DNA of 64,000 nt from Bacillota bacterium (GTDB lineage: Bacteria > Bacillota > Clostridia > Christensenellales > CAG-138): contig JAEYCM010000012.1 of the NCBI GenBank assembly GCA_023455425.1, positions 82,160 through 146,159 of the forward strand, in the 5' to 3' direction. Below the pieces are notes generated by a model that saw only the letters and a list, made by a program, of their open reading frames with translations, ran no database searches and was not told the origin of the DNA. Position 1 is the first letter of the stretch; each line of letters starts with the position of its first letter. Below, piece after piece: positions 34,388 to 43,956 of this stretch. The translations under genes were made by a program, and so were the position numbers.

Positions 34388-35282
34388 TATTCTGCGGCGG
34401 GAAGGGATATACCTTTGGTTTTACTTTTCCGTTCAGTTTGAGCAAATCGTCTGGTATTGGGCGGTTGGCATCGCTCTCGGTTCCGTTCTCTCCGTGTTCG
34501 GCAAAGAGAAAATCCACCGGCTGCTTCATTCCATTCAGAATAAACGACTGGGGGCGCTGGGGGTGATTCCAGCAAGTCTGCTCGGGATCGCCTCCCCTCT
34601 GTGCATGTACGGAACCATCCCCATTGCCGCTTCCTTTTCTGAAAAAGGGATAAAGGACGATTGGCTTGCCGCTTTTATGATGAGTTCCATACTGCTCAAT
34701 CCGCAGCTGATCATCTACAGCGCTGCCCTTGGCAGCACGGCGCTCATGATACGCGTCGTTTCCTGCGTCGTTTGCGGAATTATCGCCGGGTTATGTGTGC
34801 GGTTCTTTTACCGGAACAAAAGCTTTTTCAATTTTTCCGGTTTTTCGGAGCCAGCAAACAGGGATACGCACCCGAATCTGCTGCTGCGCCTTCTCAAAAA
34901 CATCTGGAGAAACATCAAAGCCACCGGGCCCTATTTCCTTTTTGGCGTCATACTCTCAGCGCTTTTTCAGCGTTATGTCCCGGCAGGCGCATTTGCCGAT
35001 CTTTTTGGGGCGCAACGGGGGATTGGCGTGCTGCTGGCGGCCACAATAGGAGTGCCCCTGTATGTATGCGGCGGAGGCACGATTCCCTTGCTGATGGAAT
35101 GGCTGCAGAGCGGCATGAGTATGGGCGCGGCCGCCGCGTTCATGATAACCGGGCCGGCAACGAAAATTACCAATCTTGGGGCGGTTAAGATCGTCCTTGG
35201 CGTCAGGCGTTTTCTTCTATACCTGCTGTTTGTCGTATTGTTTGCAATCGTCACAGGGCTTATCACGAATATGCTTCTTTAA
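34380..35282 (+). CDS. Permease of the ArsP/DUF318 (UPF0718) type
   Basis: A 300-residue polytopic membrane protein with two similar halves. Each half has a cysteine-glycine motif: SPLCMYGTIPIA in the first and CGGGTIPLLMEWL in the second. This two-motif pattern is typical of ArsP-like permeases, some of which export organoarsenicals, though most members have no known substrate. It overlaps the end of the DUF362 lipoprotein gene by 8 bp, which points to a joint function at the membrane. Confidence 0.85.
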   Translation: MADILRREGIYLWFYFSVQFEQIVWYWAVGIALGSVLSVFGKEKIHRLLHSIQNKRLGALGVIPASLLGIASPLCMYGTIPIAASFSEKGIKDDWLAAFMMSSILLNPQLIIYSAALGSTALMIRVVSCVVCGIIAGLCVRFFYRNKSFFNFSGFSEPANRDTHPNLLLRLLKNIWRNIKATGPYFLFGVILSALFQRYVPAGAFADLFGAQRGIGVLLAATIGVPLYVCGGGTIPLLMEWLQSGMSMGAAAAFMITGPATKITNLGAVKIVLGVRRFLLYLLFVVLFAIVTGLITNMLL

Positions 35283-35511
35283 GACCGGAACGGTATCCGT
35301 TTGCAGACACCTCGGGCACGAAGGGGCTATAGATTGAGTGAAAGGATCCTTCGCAAAAGACATTATAGATGATGCGATTTTTATTAATAGCTTATATTTG
35401 GAGGGAGGGCGTTGTTTGAATAAGAAATTTAAGCATGTTATCATCTTTTTTGTTGCGTCGTTTATTGGACCTGGACCTTTTATTTCGCCATCTTAGCAGG
35501 AGAGCAAAAAA

Positions 35512-36275
35512 ATGAAGAACGAGGCCGCTTCCACTCATCTCGCGCCTTCCCAGAACCGGAATATATGGTTTAGAGCATTATTGCTGTATCCGCTCGGACA
35601 ATTTTCTCTTTTGTAGCGCAAATGCTGGTCACGCTTATCTTTGCGGTTTACAAGCATCCTGCACCGGAAATGGCTGCTACACAATGGTGGACAGTGTACG
35701 GTACATTAGTTGATGCTGCCTGTCTATTGCTCATTATGTGTTTTTTGCGTAGAGAAAAAGCCCGTTTTTCTGATTTGATTAATCTTGATAAGACAAAGAT
35801 CATTGAAGATATTTTATGGGGTATATGCCTTTTTGTCTTGGTTTTCCCCGTAACCATGTTATTGGGGAGCAGTTTAGCCAGCCTATTGATTTATGGGAAG
35901 CTGCAACCTATTGTACCAGATGGAGTTATCGGCAAACAACTACCGCTCTGGGGTGTTCTCTATAGCAGATTGGTTTGGTGGATTATTTGGTCATTTACAG
36001 AAGAGGTGACTTACCAGGGCTTTGCCTTGCCAAGGTTAACTCAGTTAACCGGACATAAGTGGATTGCGATTCTAATTGTGGCTGCTGGTTGGTCCCTTCA
36101 GCACAGCTTCTTGCCTTTTATGTATGACGGACAGCATTTTCTATATATGTTTATTATGTTTTTCCCATTAACCATCGTTATGCAACTTTTATACCTGCGT
36201 TTTCGAAGATTACCGCCATTAATTGTGATGCATTGGCTGATGGATTTTGCCAGCGTCTTTTTTACAATATCTTGA
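35512..36275 (+). pseudogene. CPBP-family intramembrane protease, frameshifted
   Basis: The N-terminal part starts at ATG 35512 and runs 34 codons to LYPLGQFSLL and a stop near 35614. The rest is in another frame from about 35600 and continues to 36275. Joining them across the T-rich stretch at about 35604-35614 gives a sensible TM segment (GQFSFVAQMLVTLIF). The second part has the CPBP (CAAX protease / bacteriocin-processing) hallmarks: a glutamate pair in EEVTYQG, a His in GWSLQHSF, and MHWLMDF. A single-base indel, real or from sequencing, explains the break. Members of this family often process or protect against peptides. Confidence 0.75.
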
Positions 36276-36519
36276 TGAAGCGTGCTGCTGCTGCTTTAAT
36301 AAAGCTAAAGGCAAAAGGACTTAACCCGCGAGGGCCCAAGATGGAAGCAATATACTCGCTATCCAATACTATTTAACAGAGCTAATTAGAAAGTGCAAAG
36401 AAAGGGAAAAAGCTCTTTTTTCCATTATTTTCACGCACTTAAGAGCCTTTGGGTTCTCAAAATCCAGTGGTTGTCATGGTACACTATGGAAGGGAAATCC
36501 TGGTAGGCGGCCGTTTCCC

Positions 36520-37029
36520 GCAGATTGCGGATTGGATGTCAAAAGACCAGTCTGGATGTACCTGCTTATGATTCTTCTTGCTGTTTCATATTTATCCCGC
36601 AGATTTTAACATCTGGATTAATGGAAATGAAGTCAGTTTATATGCTGATCGTTCTGACTCCGTTGATGTTGTTTGGTGGTGGACTTGAAGAAGTAGGTTG
36701 GAGGTATATCTTGCAGCAGAGCTGGACACAAAAGTTGGCTACATTATATCCTTCATAATTGTATCTGTGATCTGGGCTGTTTGGCATTTACCGCTCTTTT
36801 TATTGCTGGTACAGGCCAGAGCGCAATGAATTCTGGATTATTTTCCATAGGTATTGTGGGCTTGACATTTGCTCTTGGCGCATTGAGAAAAATAACAAAA
36901 AGCGTTTTTCTGTGCGCATTGCTCCATTCTCTGGTGAATGCCGGAAGGGAAGTGTTCATATTTAAAGATACGCTTGGAGGCGCTGCCGCTATGGCCGCTT
37001 TATTAGTACCATGTCCGTTTGCGTTGTAG
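36520..37029 (+). pseudogene. Second CPBP-family protease gene, decayed
   Basis: Fragments of a CPBP protease appear in successive frames. A first TM segment (MYLLMILLAVSY) is followed in another frame by LMLFGGGLEEVGWR, which holds the catalytic glutamates, at about 36655-36710. VIWAVWHLPLF with the conserved His follows near 36770-36800, and the tail ends LCALLHSLVNAG. At least two frame changes are needed, so the gene is dead. It is a distant relative of the frameshifted CPBP gene just upstream. Confidence 0.7.
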
Positions 37030-37448
37030 TTTTTTGTAAATTGAAGACTAAAAAAAGCAAGTTCATAAATTGAGTCAGCAGGAAAGGCACAATTCCTATT
37101 TGCCGGTGGAATTAGCGTATACAGTGGCGTAATATTCGTTTGCCTGATGCCGAAAACCTTTATTTATGCGGCTTTCCTAGTTTGTCGTTATGAACATTCT
37201 CACCATTTTCGATAATGAGATTGTGTAATTGTGCTTGTCCGGCGGATTATGCAATCTCATTTTCATGTTGCGATGCGAGGGTGGGTGCAGTAATCCAAGG
37301 CTGGATAACTTCGGATCAGTCTCATGTTTTGCGTCAATAGACTTAACTTGTTCAGAGACTAAGCGCCTGCCACCAATCGCATTGGCTGATTCCCTCTTAG
37401 AATCAAATTCAAGGTGGGCATAAAAGTTTGCAGTGGTTGAAGTGGCTA

Positions 37449-37474
37449 AAACCCCGGCTGTACCGGGGATTTTT
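37449..37474. terminator. Bidirectional terminator
   Basis: AAAA-CCCCGG-CTGTA-CCGGGG-ATTTTT: a 6-bp GC stem with a 5-nt loop and an A-run on one side and a T-run on the other (stem 37452-37468). Confidence 0.7.
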
Positions 37475-37527
37475 CATAGACAAAAAGTTACCCCTACCAC
37501 CTAAAGGTCGCCAGGATAAGAATGGCT

Positions 37528-37653
37528 CTACTGCTCTTCGTATGCTATAAGTATGACGCGCTTTTTATATTTCGCTCTGAACTCCTGCTCCAGCAGAACA
37601 AGCTCCTCAATCTCCTGCGCGGAAAGATTTGCAAATCGCCTTTCTCTGTCCAT
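37528..37653 (-). CDS. Small hypothetical protein (41 aa)
   Basis: ATG at 37653 is preceded on the minus strand by an aggtgg-type Shine-Dalgarno. The product begins MDRERRFANLSAQEIEEL and is mostly helical and charged (Glu/Lys/Arg). Short proteins of this style occur in Clostridial conjugative elements, which would fit this scar region. No function is known. Confidence 0.5.
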   Translation of the reverse strand: MDRERRFANLSAQEIEELVLLEQEFRAKYKKRVILIAYEEQ

Positions 37654-38039
37654 GCAATACCACCTGCCTTTCAATGTTAGTATGCGAAAAAGCCTCGGAC
37701 AATACGCCGATCATCGTTATCTGAACGATAAGCGGCTGTAAATAGAGAAGGGAGTAACCATTTTACTTCACCCGGATAAACAGCGCGATGCCGGGAACTA
37801 TCTGGCCGCTTGTATCCGGTTCAAGCTCCGCCACGTCAATCTGCGATAGCCCGTCGCTTTCTTCCCGTGCCTATGGTTTGTTCCTGCGGCCCGGAGCGTC
37901 ATCATGCCCCTACGCTCCATCCAAAACCTCTTGCTGGATGCGAAAGAGCTTGTGATATAATCTCATTCCGAATCAGTTCTTCGCGGGTACTGTGTTCTAC
38001 GACATGACCTTTGGGGTGAATAAAAACGATACCCCCCAC

Positions 38040-39788
38040 TTAAAGCTTCCAGCATCCCGCACGATTTTGCTCTTCCCACAGCCGAGCATACAAGCCGCCC
38101 TGACGCAGCAGTTCGTCATGGGCGCCCTGTTCCTTTATCTTTCCGTTTTCCAGCACAAGAATCTGGTCGGCGTTGCAGATCGATTGCAGCCGGTGCGCGA
38201 TTACGATCACAGTTTTTTCGGTTATCAACGCATTGATGGCCTGCTGGACCAGCACCTCATTCTCTGGGTCAAGGGATGCCGTAGCCTCGTCCAGCAGCAC
38301 AATGGGCGCATTCTTCAGGAGCGCACGCGCAATGGAAATGCGCTGCTTTTCACCGCCGGAAAGTGTTGAGCCGCCCTCTCCGACCATAGTCTGGTACCCA
38401 TTGGACAAAGCGGTAATGAAGTCATGGCACGCCGCAGATTTGGCGGCCTGTATGATTTCATCCATAGTGGCATCCGGCTTTCCCATCCGGATGTTGCTCT
38501 CGACGGTATCGTGAAACAGATATACGTCTTGAAAAACCATACTGATATAAGAAAGCAGTTCATTCGACTTCATATTCTTAAGCGGCACTCCGCCCAGTGT
38601 AACTGTTCCGCTGCTTGTATCCCAGAATCGTGCCGCCAGCCGTGTCACCGTAGATTTGCCCGAACCGGAGGGCCCCACCAACGCGGTTACACTTTTTTCC
38701 GGCAAGCGAAGAGAGATGTTGTGCAGCACCTCCTGACTGCCGTAAGAGAAAGAAACATTATTAAATTCAATATTCATATCTTTGGGCATATGACTTTTCA
38801 CCGGCTCAGGAAGAGGCTGTTCGTTCTTTAAGTCATCAATGCGGGCGGCGGAACGGTTGGTGCGGGAAAAGTCCGCAATAAAGCCGACCAGGATCCTCAC
38901 CGGCTCATAGATATTCAAAGCCAGCAGAAGAAATACAATGTAGTAAAAAACGGACAATTCGCCCTTTGTCACCAGCCAGCCGCCGGTAAGCATTACCACG
39001 CCAATCCCGCAGCTTAGCACAAAACGTCCGATCATGCCAATGGGCGCCGCCGCCATCTCCATTCCCACCGAGTGCTTATGCTGCCTGGAAAAGGAGCTTT
39101 TCAGCGTTTCAAATTGCTCGCCCGCCATATTAAAGGCCTTGAGCGTTTGGATGCCGCCTACATATTCCAGGATACCCGATGCGGCATCCTGCTGCGCCGT
39201 CAGCAGCTCGCTGCTGACGCGGCCCATTTTATGATAGCTTACAAAGGCCAAGGGCAGTGCCAGCGGGATGACCAGCACAACCGCAAGCATCATTCTCCAG
39301 TCAAAGGCGGACAGCACAAGAATGGCCAGCGTCAGGCGAACCAGAATCACGGAAATCTGCGGAATCAGGCCCGAGGCTAGGTTTTCTACCTCCGTATAGT
39401 CGCGCAGCAGCACCGTGGACAGGTCGCCTGCATCCCGCCTGCCGAATAAGCCCATGGACAACCTCCGCAAATGCTCCCCCATGGAAACCCGGGCGTTTTT
39501 TGTTGTGCCGGCAAAGCCTACGCAGACGTCGATATACGTCTTGCGGCGTACAAAGTAATAAACGATCAGCTGTATAAGCAGCACGCCGCATAACATCCAA
39601 AGCCTGTTGAATGGCAGGGGCGCTCCCGGCTCCGCCAACGGCATCAGTAGAAGGTATATGGCCATCATCATAACGGCATAAGGAATACTGACGACAAAGC
39701 TGTCCAAAAAGCTCCACAATGTCAGCCGGATGTACTTTTTTGTTTCGCCAAAGGTGATGGTCTGAAACCATTTCTTGAAGCCTTTCAT
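38040..39788 (-). CDS. ABC transporter, fused permease-ATPase (pair 1, second gene)
   Basis: A 582-residue half-transporter: an N-terminal six-TM domain (about residues 25-310), then an ATPase domain with Walker A GPSGSGKST, signature LSGGEKQR and Walker B VLLDEATASLD. I start it at ATG 39788, where gaaaggagg lies about 10 nt upstream; a longer frame start would overlap further into the partner. The start overlaps the stop of the upstream ABC gene by 4 bp (ATGA), so the two form a heterodimer. Pairs of this type include drug exporters and also YbtPQ/IrtAB-like siderophore importers. I cannot tell direction from sequence. Confidence 0.88.
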   Translation of the reverse strand: MKGFKKWFQTITFGETKKYIRLTLWSFLDSFVVSIPYAVMMMAIYLLLMPLAEPGAPLPFNRLWMLCGVLLIQLIVYYFVRRKTYIDVCVGFAGTTKNARVSMGEHLRRLSMGLFGRRDAGDLSTVLLRDYTEVENLASGLIPQISVILVRLTLAILVLSAFDWRMMLAVVLVIPLALPLAFVSYHKMGRVSSELLTAQQDAASGILEYVGGIQTLKAFNMAGEQFETLKSSFSRQHKHSVGMEMAAAPIGMIGRFVLSCGIGVVMLTGGWLVTKGELSVFYYIVFLLLALNIYEPVRILVGFIADFSRTNRSAARIDDLKNEQPLPEPVKSHMPKDMNIEFNNVSFSYGSQEVLHNISLRLPEKSVTALVGPSGSGKSTVTRLAARFWDTSSGTVTLGGVPLKNMKSNELLSYISMVFQDVYLFHDTVESNIRMGKPDATMDEIIQAAKSAACHDFITALSNGYQTMVGEGGSTLSGGEKQRISIARALLKNAPIVLLDEATASLDPENEVLVQQAINALITEKTVIVIAHRLQSICNADQILVLENGKIKEQGAHDELLRQGGLYARLWEEQNRAGCWKL

Positions 39789-41596
39789 GCCAATGACGCC
39801 TCCTTTCGAATTGTCCAACGGTCCCGCCGCTCGTTGGCGGATATCATGTTGCCGTATTGGGGGCAGGTCTTTAAAAGCGCATGATGGGTCCCCGCGCCAA
39901 GCAGCTCGCCGTTTTCCAGAACAAGAATCTGGTTTGCATTTTCCACTGTTTTCAATCTGTGGGCGATAATCAAAACCGTTTTATTTTGAGAAAGGCGTGC
40001 AAAGGCCTGCTGGATCTTTGCCTCATTTTCCGCATCGGCATAAGCGGTGGCTTCGTCGAGAATGACGATCGGCGTATTTTTCAGAAAAACCCTGGCGATG
40101 GCAATGCGCTGCTTCTCACCGCCGGAAAGATAGGCATCCTTCTCGCCAATCACCGTTTCATAGCCATTGGGGAGCGAAAGAATGATCTCGTGGATGCCCG
40201 CGTTCTTCGCCGCATCTTCCACCGCCTTGCGGGAAGCTTCCCGATTACCCATACGAATATTGTTTTCCACCGTATCGTGGAATAGGAAAGAATCCTGAAA
40301 CACGTAGGACACCAACTGCATCAGGTGGTGCGGCGGAATCTTCCGGATATTTACGCCGCCGATTTCAATACCGCCCTCTTGCGGTTCATAAAAGCGCAGC
40401 AGCAGCTGGGCCAGTGTGGATTTTCCGCCGCCCGACGGCCCTACGATACCGCTTACAGAACCCTGCGGCGCATGGAAGGAGACATTTTTAACCGCTTGAA
40501 TATCGTTGTCATTGTAGGAAAACGAAACGCCGCAAAACGTGATATCGTAAGACGATGGAAGTTCCGAGTCTTCTGTGGAAAGCTCCGGCTGTTTCAAAAT
40601 TCGGTCGATCCGGCTGACGCCCTCTGTGATGCGCTTTGAATGTATCACCATTTGCATCATGTTTTCCATGGGTTCCTTCAGCCCTCCGCCGACCAGCAAA
40701 AACAACAGAGCCAGCGGCAGAAAATCCACGTAAGAGGAAGCGGTAGGTATTAGCAGAAGAATTGCCGGCAGCAGGAACAGAAGCTGCGCTCCAAAGAACG
40801 CATAATATGCACCTATACCGGGCGCGAAGTGATATGCCGTGCGTTCCACAGTACCGACATAGGCCGAAACATCCTGTTCATAGCGCTGAAAGGCGCTCAG
40901 CGTACGGTTGAACACTTTAATGACTGGCATTCCGTGAATATATTCCACGATAGTGCCCTCCATCTTTTCCTTGGTATCATGCATATCGACCTGGGTCTGT
41001 GCTCCCTTAGGATTTTTTAGCCCCGCAGAGAGCAGGAACATGGAGATAAAGATGGGAAGCAGTGTGACCAACGCCAGCCGCCAGTCCATCAAAAAAAGAT
41101 AGAGCAGGGTAAAGACCGGGGTAGCGACAGCGGCGGCGATATCTGCGATATGATGCGCAATAAACACCTCGATTTGTTCTACGTCATCCGATACAACTTT
41201 TTTGATTGCGCCCTGGGTAGTGCCTGTAAAATAGCCGGAAGGGATACGGGCAAGCTTTTCCATAAGCTTCATGCGAAGCTCGTAAATGATATCGTATGCC
41301 GCGCCGTGAGACAGTGCGGAGGATACAAACCCGCAGACACCGTATACAAAGGCAGCGGCAAATGTATAGCCCACCATCTGGTATAGTTTTACCGTATCCA
41401 TCGCTCCGGCCGCCATATAGTGCACCAACAGCTCCCGGATCACCTCGTAAATGGTAAAGAAGGGTACTAAGCGAGCCGCCGAAGAAAACACAGACAGCAG
41501 GCAGGCGGCAATGAGCTTGTTCTTTTTGGATCCGGCCAGCTCCAGTAGCCGGGGGACGCCGGTTTTTTCCTTTGGTTTGTCTTTTTCCTTGTTCAT
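39785..41596 (-). CDS. ABC transporter, fused permease-ATPase (pair 1, first gene)
   Basis: A 603-residue half-transporter with an N-terminal TM domain (about 25-320) and a C-terminal ATPase domain: Walker A GPSGGGKST, signature LSGGEKQR, and Walker B VILDEATAYAD, where the usual S-L-D end is changed to Y-A-D. ATG 41596 has ggaggag upstream. It is the first gene of its operon. The promoter region carries GTTAG-N6-CTAAC (41625-41640), shared with two other transport operons. Its partner overlaps it by 4 bp. Confidence 0.88.
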   Translation of the reverse strand: MNKEKDKPKEKTGVPRLLELAGSKKNKLIAACLLSVFSSAARLVPFFTIYEVIRELLVHYMAAGAMDTVKLYQMVGYTFAAAFVYGVCGFVSSALSHGAAYDIIYELRMKLMEKLARIPSGYFTGTTQGAIKKVVSDDVEQIEVFIAHHIADIAAAVATPVFTLLYLFLMDWRLALVTLLPIFISMFLLSAGLKNPKGAQTQVDMHDTKEKMEGTIVEYIHGMPVIKVFNRTLSAFQRYEQDVSAYVGTVERTAYHFAPGIGAYYAFFGAQLLFLLPAILLLIPTASSYVDFLPLALLFLLVGGGLKEPMENMMQMVIHSKRITEGVSRIDRILKQPELSTEDSELPSSYDITFCGVSFSYNDNDIQAVKNVSFHAPQGSVSGIVGPSGGGKSTLAQLLLRFYEPQEGGIEIGGVNIRKIPPHHLMQLVSYVFQDSFLFHDTVENNIRMGNREASRKAVEDAAKNAGIHEIILSLPNGYETVIGEKDAYLSGGEKQRIAIARVFLKNTPIVILDEATAYADAENEAKIQQAFARLSQNKTVLIIAHRLKTVENANQILVLENGELLGAGTHHALLKTCPQYGNMISANERRDRWTIRKEASLA

Positions 41597-41624
41597 GAGA
41601 CGACTCCTCCAAAATGAATTATAA

Positions 41625-41640
41625 GTTAGTTGCGTCTAAC
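41625..41640 (-). promoter_or_regulatory. Shared operator GTTAG-N6-CTAAC upstream of ABC pair 1
   Basis: A perfect inverted repeat GTTAG-TTGCGT-CTAAC lies 29 bp before the start codon, next to a minus-strand TATAAT. The same 5-6-5 pattern occurs at 53299-53319 and 57351-57368. A clear -35 box is not visible. Confidence 0.65.
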
Positions 41641-41710
41641 CGATGGTAAAAATAAAAAGGATTCAAAACGAAAACAAACCGGTGTTTTACGTTCCGAAAT
41701 CCCCCTGCAT

Positions 41711-42304
41711 TTAGAGATTTTCATCAAATATGCAAGAAAACAGGAGATGATACATGTGTTCCAATGTCCTCTGTAAGGCGTCGACATGCAGTAAGCTTTG
41801 ATTGAACATAGCAATGGCCATGATTTTTATGAGATTGGCCACCAGATGAAAATCAATATCCTGCCGAACATTTTCAACATGCTCAAACAAGCCGTTCATA
41901 ACTACGCTCTCCTCCGCAGGGTTTAACCCGTATTCAGGTGGCAAGGCCTCGCAGAGCTTTGCATGATCATCGGCTGTCAGGTATTGATAAATACTGTCCT
42001 GGCTAAAAATTATTCTCTTCAAAAACGCTTTTGCTTCCGAAACGGTCATCTTGTCGCGTTCGTCCAATATATCCATAAAAGTCTGTTTCGCTTGGTCGCG
42101 CTGGTATTTTATAATTTCGTAGACGAACGCTTCCTTGGACGGGAAGAAATTGTAAAATGTACTTTTCCCCAGCCCCACCGCCTTTGTCACCTTTTCCACA
42201 GAGGCGTGCGTCATACCATGCTGCTTAATAAGCGCAAACCCTGCATCAAGCATTTTGATTCGGGCCTCTTCTCTTTCCTGTAGCGCAAATATTTTTGGAG
42301 ACAT
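41711..42304 (-). CDS. TetR/AcrR family regulator
   Basis: A 197-residue regulator with a typical N-terminal helix-turn-helix (about residues 30-60, ASVEKVTKAVGLGKSTFYNFF). It lies between the MATE gene and ABC pair 1. A long palindrome overlaps its own -10 box, so autorepression is likely. The palindrome differs from the GTTAG repeat in front of the ABC genes, so the two signals are probably read by different regulators. Confidence 0.9.
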   Translation of the reverse strand: MSPKIFALQEREEARIKMLDAGFALIKQHGMTHASVEKVTKAVGLGKSTFYNFFPSKEAFVYEIIKYQRDQAKQTFMDILDERDKMTVSEAKAFLKRIIFSQDSIYQYLTADDHAKLCEALPPEYGLNPAEESVVMNGLFEHVENVRQDIDFHLVANLIKIMAIAMFNQSLLHVDALQRTLEHMYHLLFSCIFDENL

Positions 42305-42333
42305 GGAAAATTCCCCCCTAAAATCCGAGAAAT

Positions 42334-42397
42334 ATTTAAGCGACCATTATTAAATAACGGTCGCTTAAATAGTATGCTACTTTTTTGTCCCTGTCAA
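42334..42397 (-). promoter_or_regulatory. Promoter and operator of the second tetR gene
   Basis: On the minus strand TTGACA (42392-42397) and TACTAT (42369-42374) are 17 bp apart. A perfect 12-bp inverted repeat, ATTTAAGCGACC (42334-42345) and GGTCGCTTAAAT (42359-42370), spaced by 13 bp, overlaps the -10 box. This fits TetR autorepression. Confidence 0.8.
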
Positions 42398-42542
42398 GAA
42401 ATACTTTAATCCTTCAATGCAAAGTAAGCTTGGGCGGTTTTTATGGGGCGCCCGGAGGGGATGACGACACGGCGCTGAACCAATTGGCTGATCACCGTTT
42501 GCACTTCGCCTTCATTTTCCGGGGGCGGGGAAGAGGGTAACC

Positions 42543-43916
42543 TTATCCACCGAGGGAAACCTCCACAGCCGCTTTTTTCAGGGAGCGATACTCTATCGCA
42601 ACCATTACGATGGCAAGAATCAAGACGATTGTGTCCGTGATTGGGTTTGCAAGCCATGCTCCCTTGATTCCCCATATGCGTGGCAGCAGGAACGCCAGCG
42701 GCACAAACAGCGCAATTTGTCTGAGCAACGTAAGCACTGCGGCCTTTGTGCCTTTGCCCAGCGCCTGGAATAGCGTGAGCGACATAATCATCACACCCAG
42801 CGCAGGAAAGATGGTGAAAAACAAGCGGAAATTATCTATGCCCTGAGCAACAATTGCGGCGTCCTTGATGAACAGAGAGAGGAGCCCCGCGGGAAACAGC
42901 TGAATGGGAATCCAAAATACGAGCGCCAGCACCGTGGCTCCGACAAAGAAGATGTTGGCGGTTTTCATTACCCTGTCATATTTCTTCGCGCCGTAATTGG
43001 TTCCCACAATGGGTTGAAGTCCCTGCGACATCCCCCACATGGGGATAAACGCAAAGCCGACAACCCGGAGCGCCGCGCCGAAAAGGATAATATCCGAGTC
43101 GCCGCCGTGCTGTGAGGCCACGTTGTAGAGAACTGTCTGCTGCACCATCGACATCACCTGCATGAGCATGGCGGAAACACCCACCCCAAGAATTTGGGGC
43201 AGCAGCTTCGGCGCAAGCCGAATGCCGTGGAAACGAACGGTATCGCTTTTCTTAATAAAATAGTGAAGGGTCAAAATGACCTGAATGAGTTGAGCGACGA
43301 TGTTGGCAAACGCCGCTCCCTCAAGACCATGCCCGCCCCATGTGAGGATGAAAACAGGGGATAAAATCATATCGATGACAGCCCCCACACCCATCAGCAC
43401 CATGGCGCGCTTCATCATCCCCTGGGCCCGCAGAATCATGTTGGCGCTTTGAGCGAAGTTGACAAGCGCACTGCCGCAGAACACCACCCTCATGTAACGG
43501 ACCGCGAGCTCTAATATTTCGCCTGTCGCGCCGCTGATGCTAAGAAGCCGGCGGGCAAATACCGTTCCCGCCAAGGTGGAGAGAACGGATAACATCAGGA
43601 TGGAAACCAAAAGATTACCCATAATCTGATTGATGGTTGCCGTGTCATTTTTGCCGATGGCTCTCGACAGCACGGAAGACGACCCGACGCCGATCAGCGT
43701 TGCTATCCCGCTGTTGATGAGGGTAAACGGATATACAACCGAAATCGCGCCCATCGCCGCAGGGCTGATCAACTGTCCCACATAGACTGCATCCACCATG
43801 TTGTACATCCCGATGACCAGCATCCCCACAATGGCCGGGATGCTGAGCCCCAGCATGAGCTTAAAGGGGCTTTGTGTAAGCAGCTCCGTTCTGTTGTCTT
43901 TCTTTGCGTTTTCCAT
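42543..43916 (-). CDS. MATE family efflux transporter
   Basis: A 457-residue protein with about 12 TM segments in two similar halves, and the MATE N-terminal pattern (NMVDAVYVGQLISPAAMG). These carriers export cationic compounds or natural products using Na+ or H+ gradients. It is the last gene of the long minus-strand transport operon and follows the VOC gene by 40 bp with its own Shine-Dalgarno (aaggagaaag). Inference: it could export the ligand that the Opp-type importer brings back. Confidence 0.92.
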   Translation of the reverse strand: MENAKKDNRTELLTQSPFKLMLGLSIPAIVGMLVIGMYNMVDAVYVGQLISPAAMGAISVVYPFTLINSGIATLIGVGSSSVLSRAIGKNDTATINQIMGNLLVSILMLSVLSTLAGTVFARRLLSISGATGEILELAVRYMRVVFCGSALVNFAQSANMILRAQGMMKRAMVLMGVGAVIDMILSPVFILTWGGHGLEGAAFANIVAQLIQVILTLHYFIKKSDTVRFHGIRLAPKLLPQILGVGVSAMLMQVMSMVQQTVLYNVASQHGGDSDIILFGAALRVVGFAFIPMWGMSQGLQPIVGTNYGAKKYDRVMKTANIFFVGATVLALVFWIPIQLFPAGLLSLFIKDAAIVAQGIDNFRLFFTIFPALGVMIMSLTLFQALGKGTKAAVLTLLRQIALFVPLAFLLPRIWGIKGAWLANPITDTIVLILAIVMVAIEYRSLKKAAVEVSLGG

Positions 43917-43956
43917 GGTTACTTTCTCCTTGCTGCAAATAGGCTTGCTATTTTTC

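Larger units (their letters stand above)
37030..38039. other. Scar-like non-coding region
   Basis: About 1 kb with only one small supported gene (37528-37653, minus strand) and one terminator. The remainder holds short broken frames. I read it as residue of earlier insertions and deletions. Confidence 0.45.

Noticed and set aside
42406..42542. A minus-strand frame running from inside the MATE gene to 42406 (ends AQAYFALKD)
   Set aside because: It is in a different frame from MATE, has no start signal of its own and matches nothing I know; perhaps the end of a lost gene, but not supportable.
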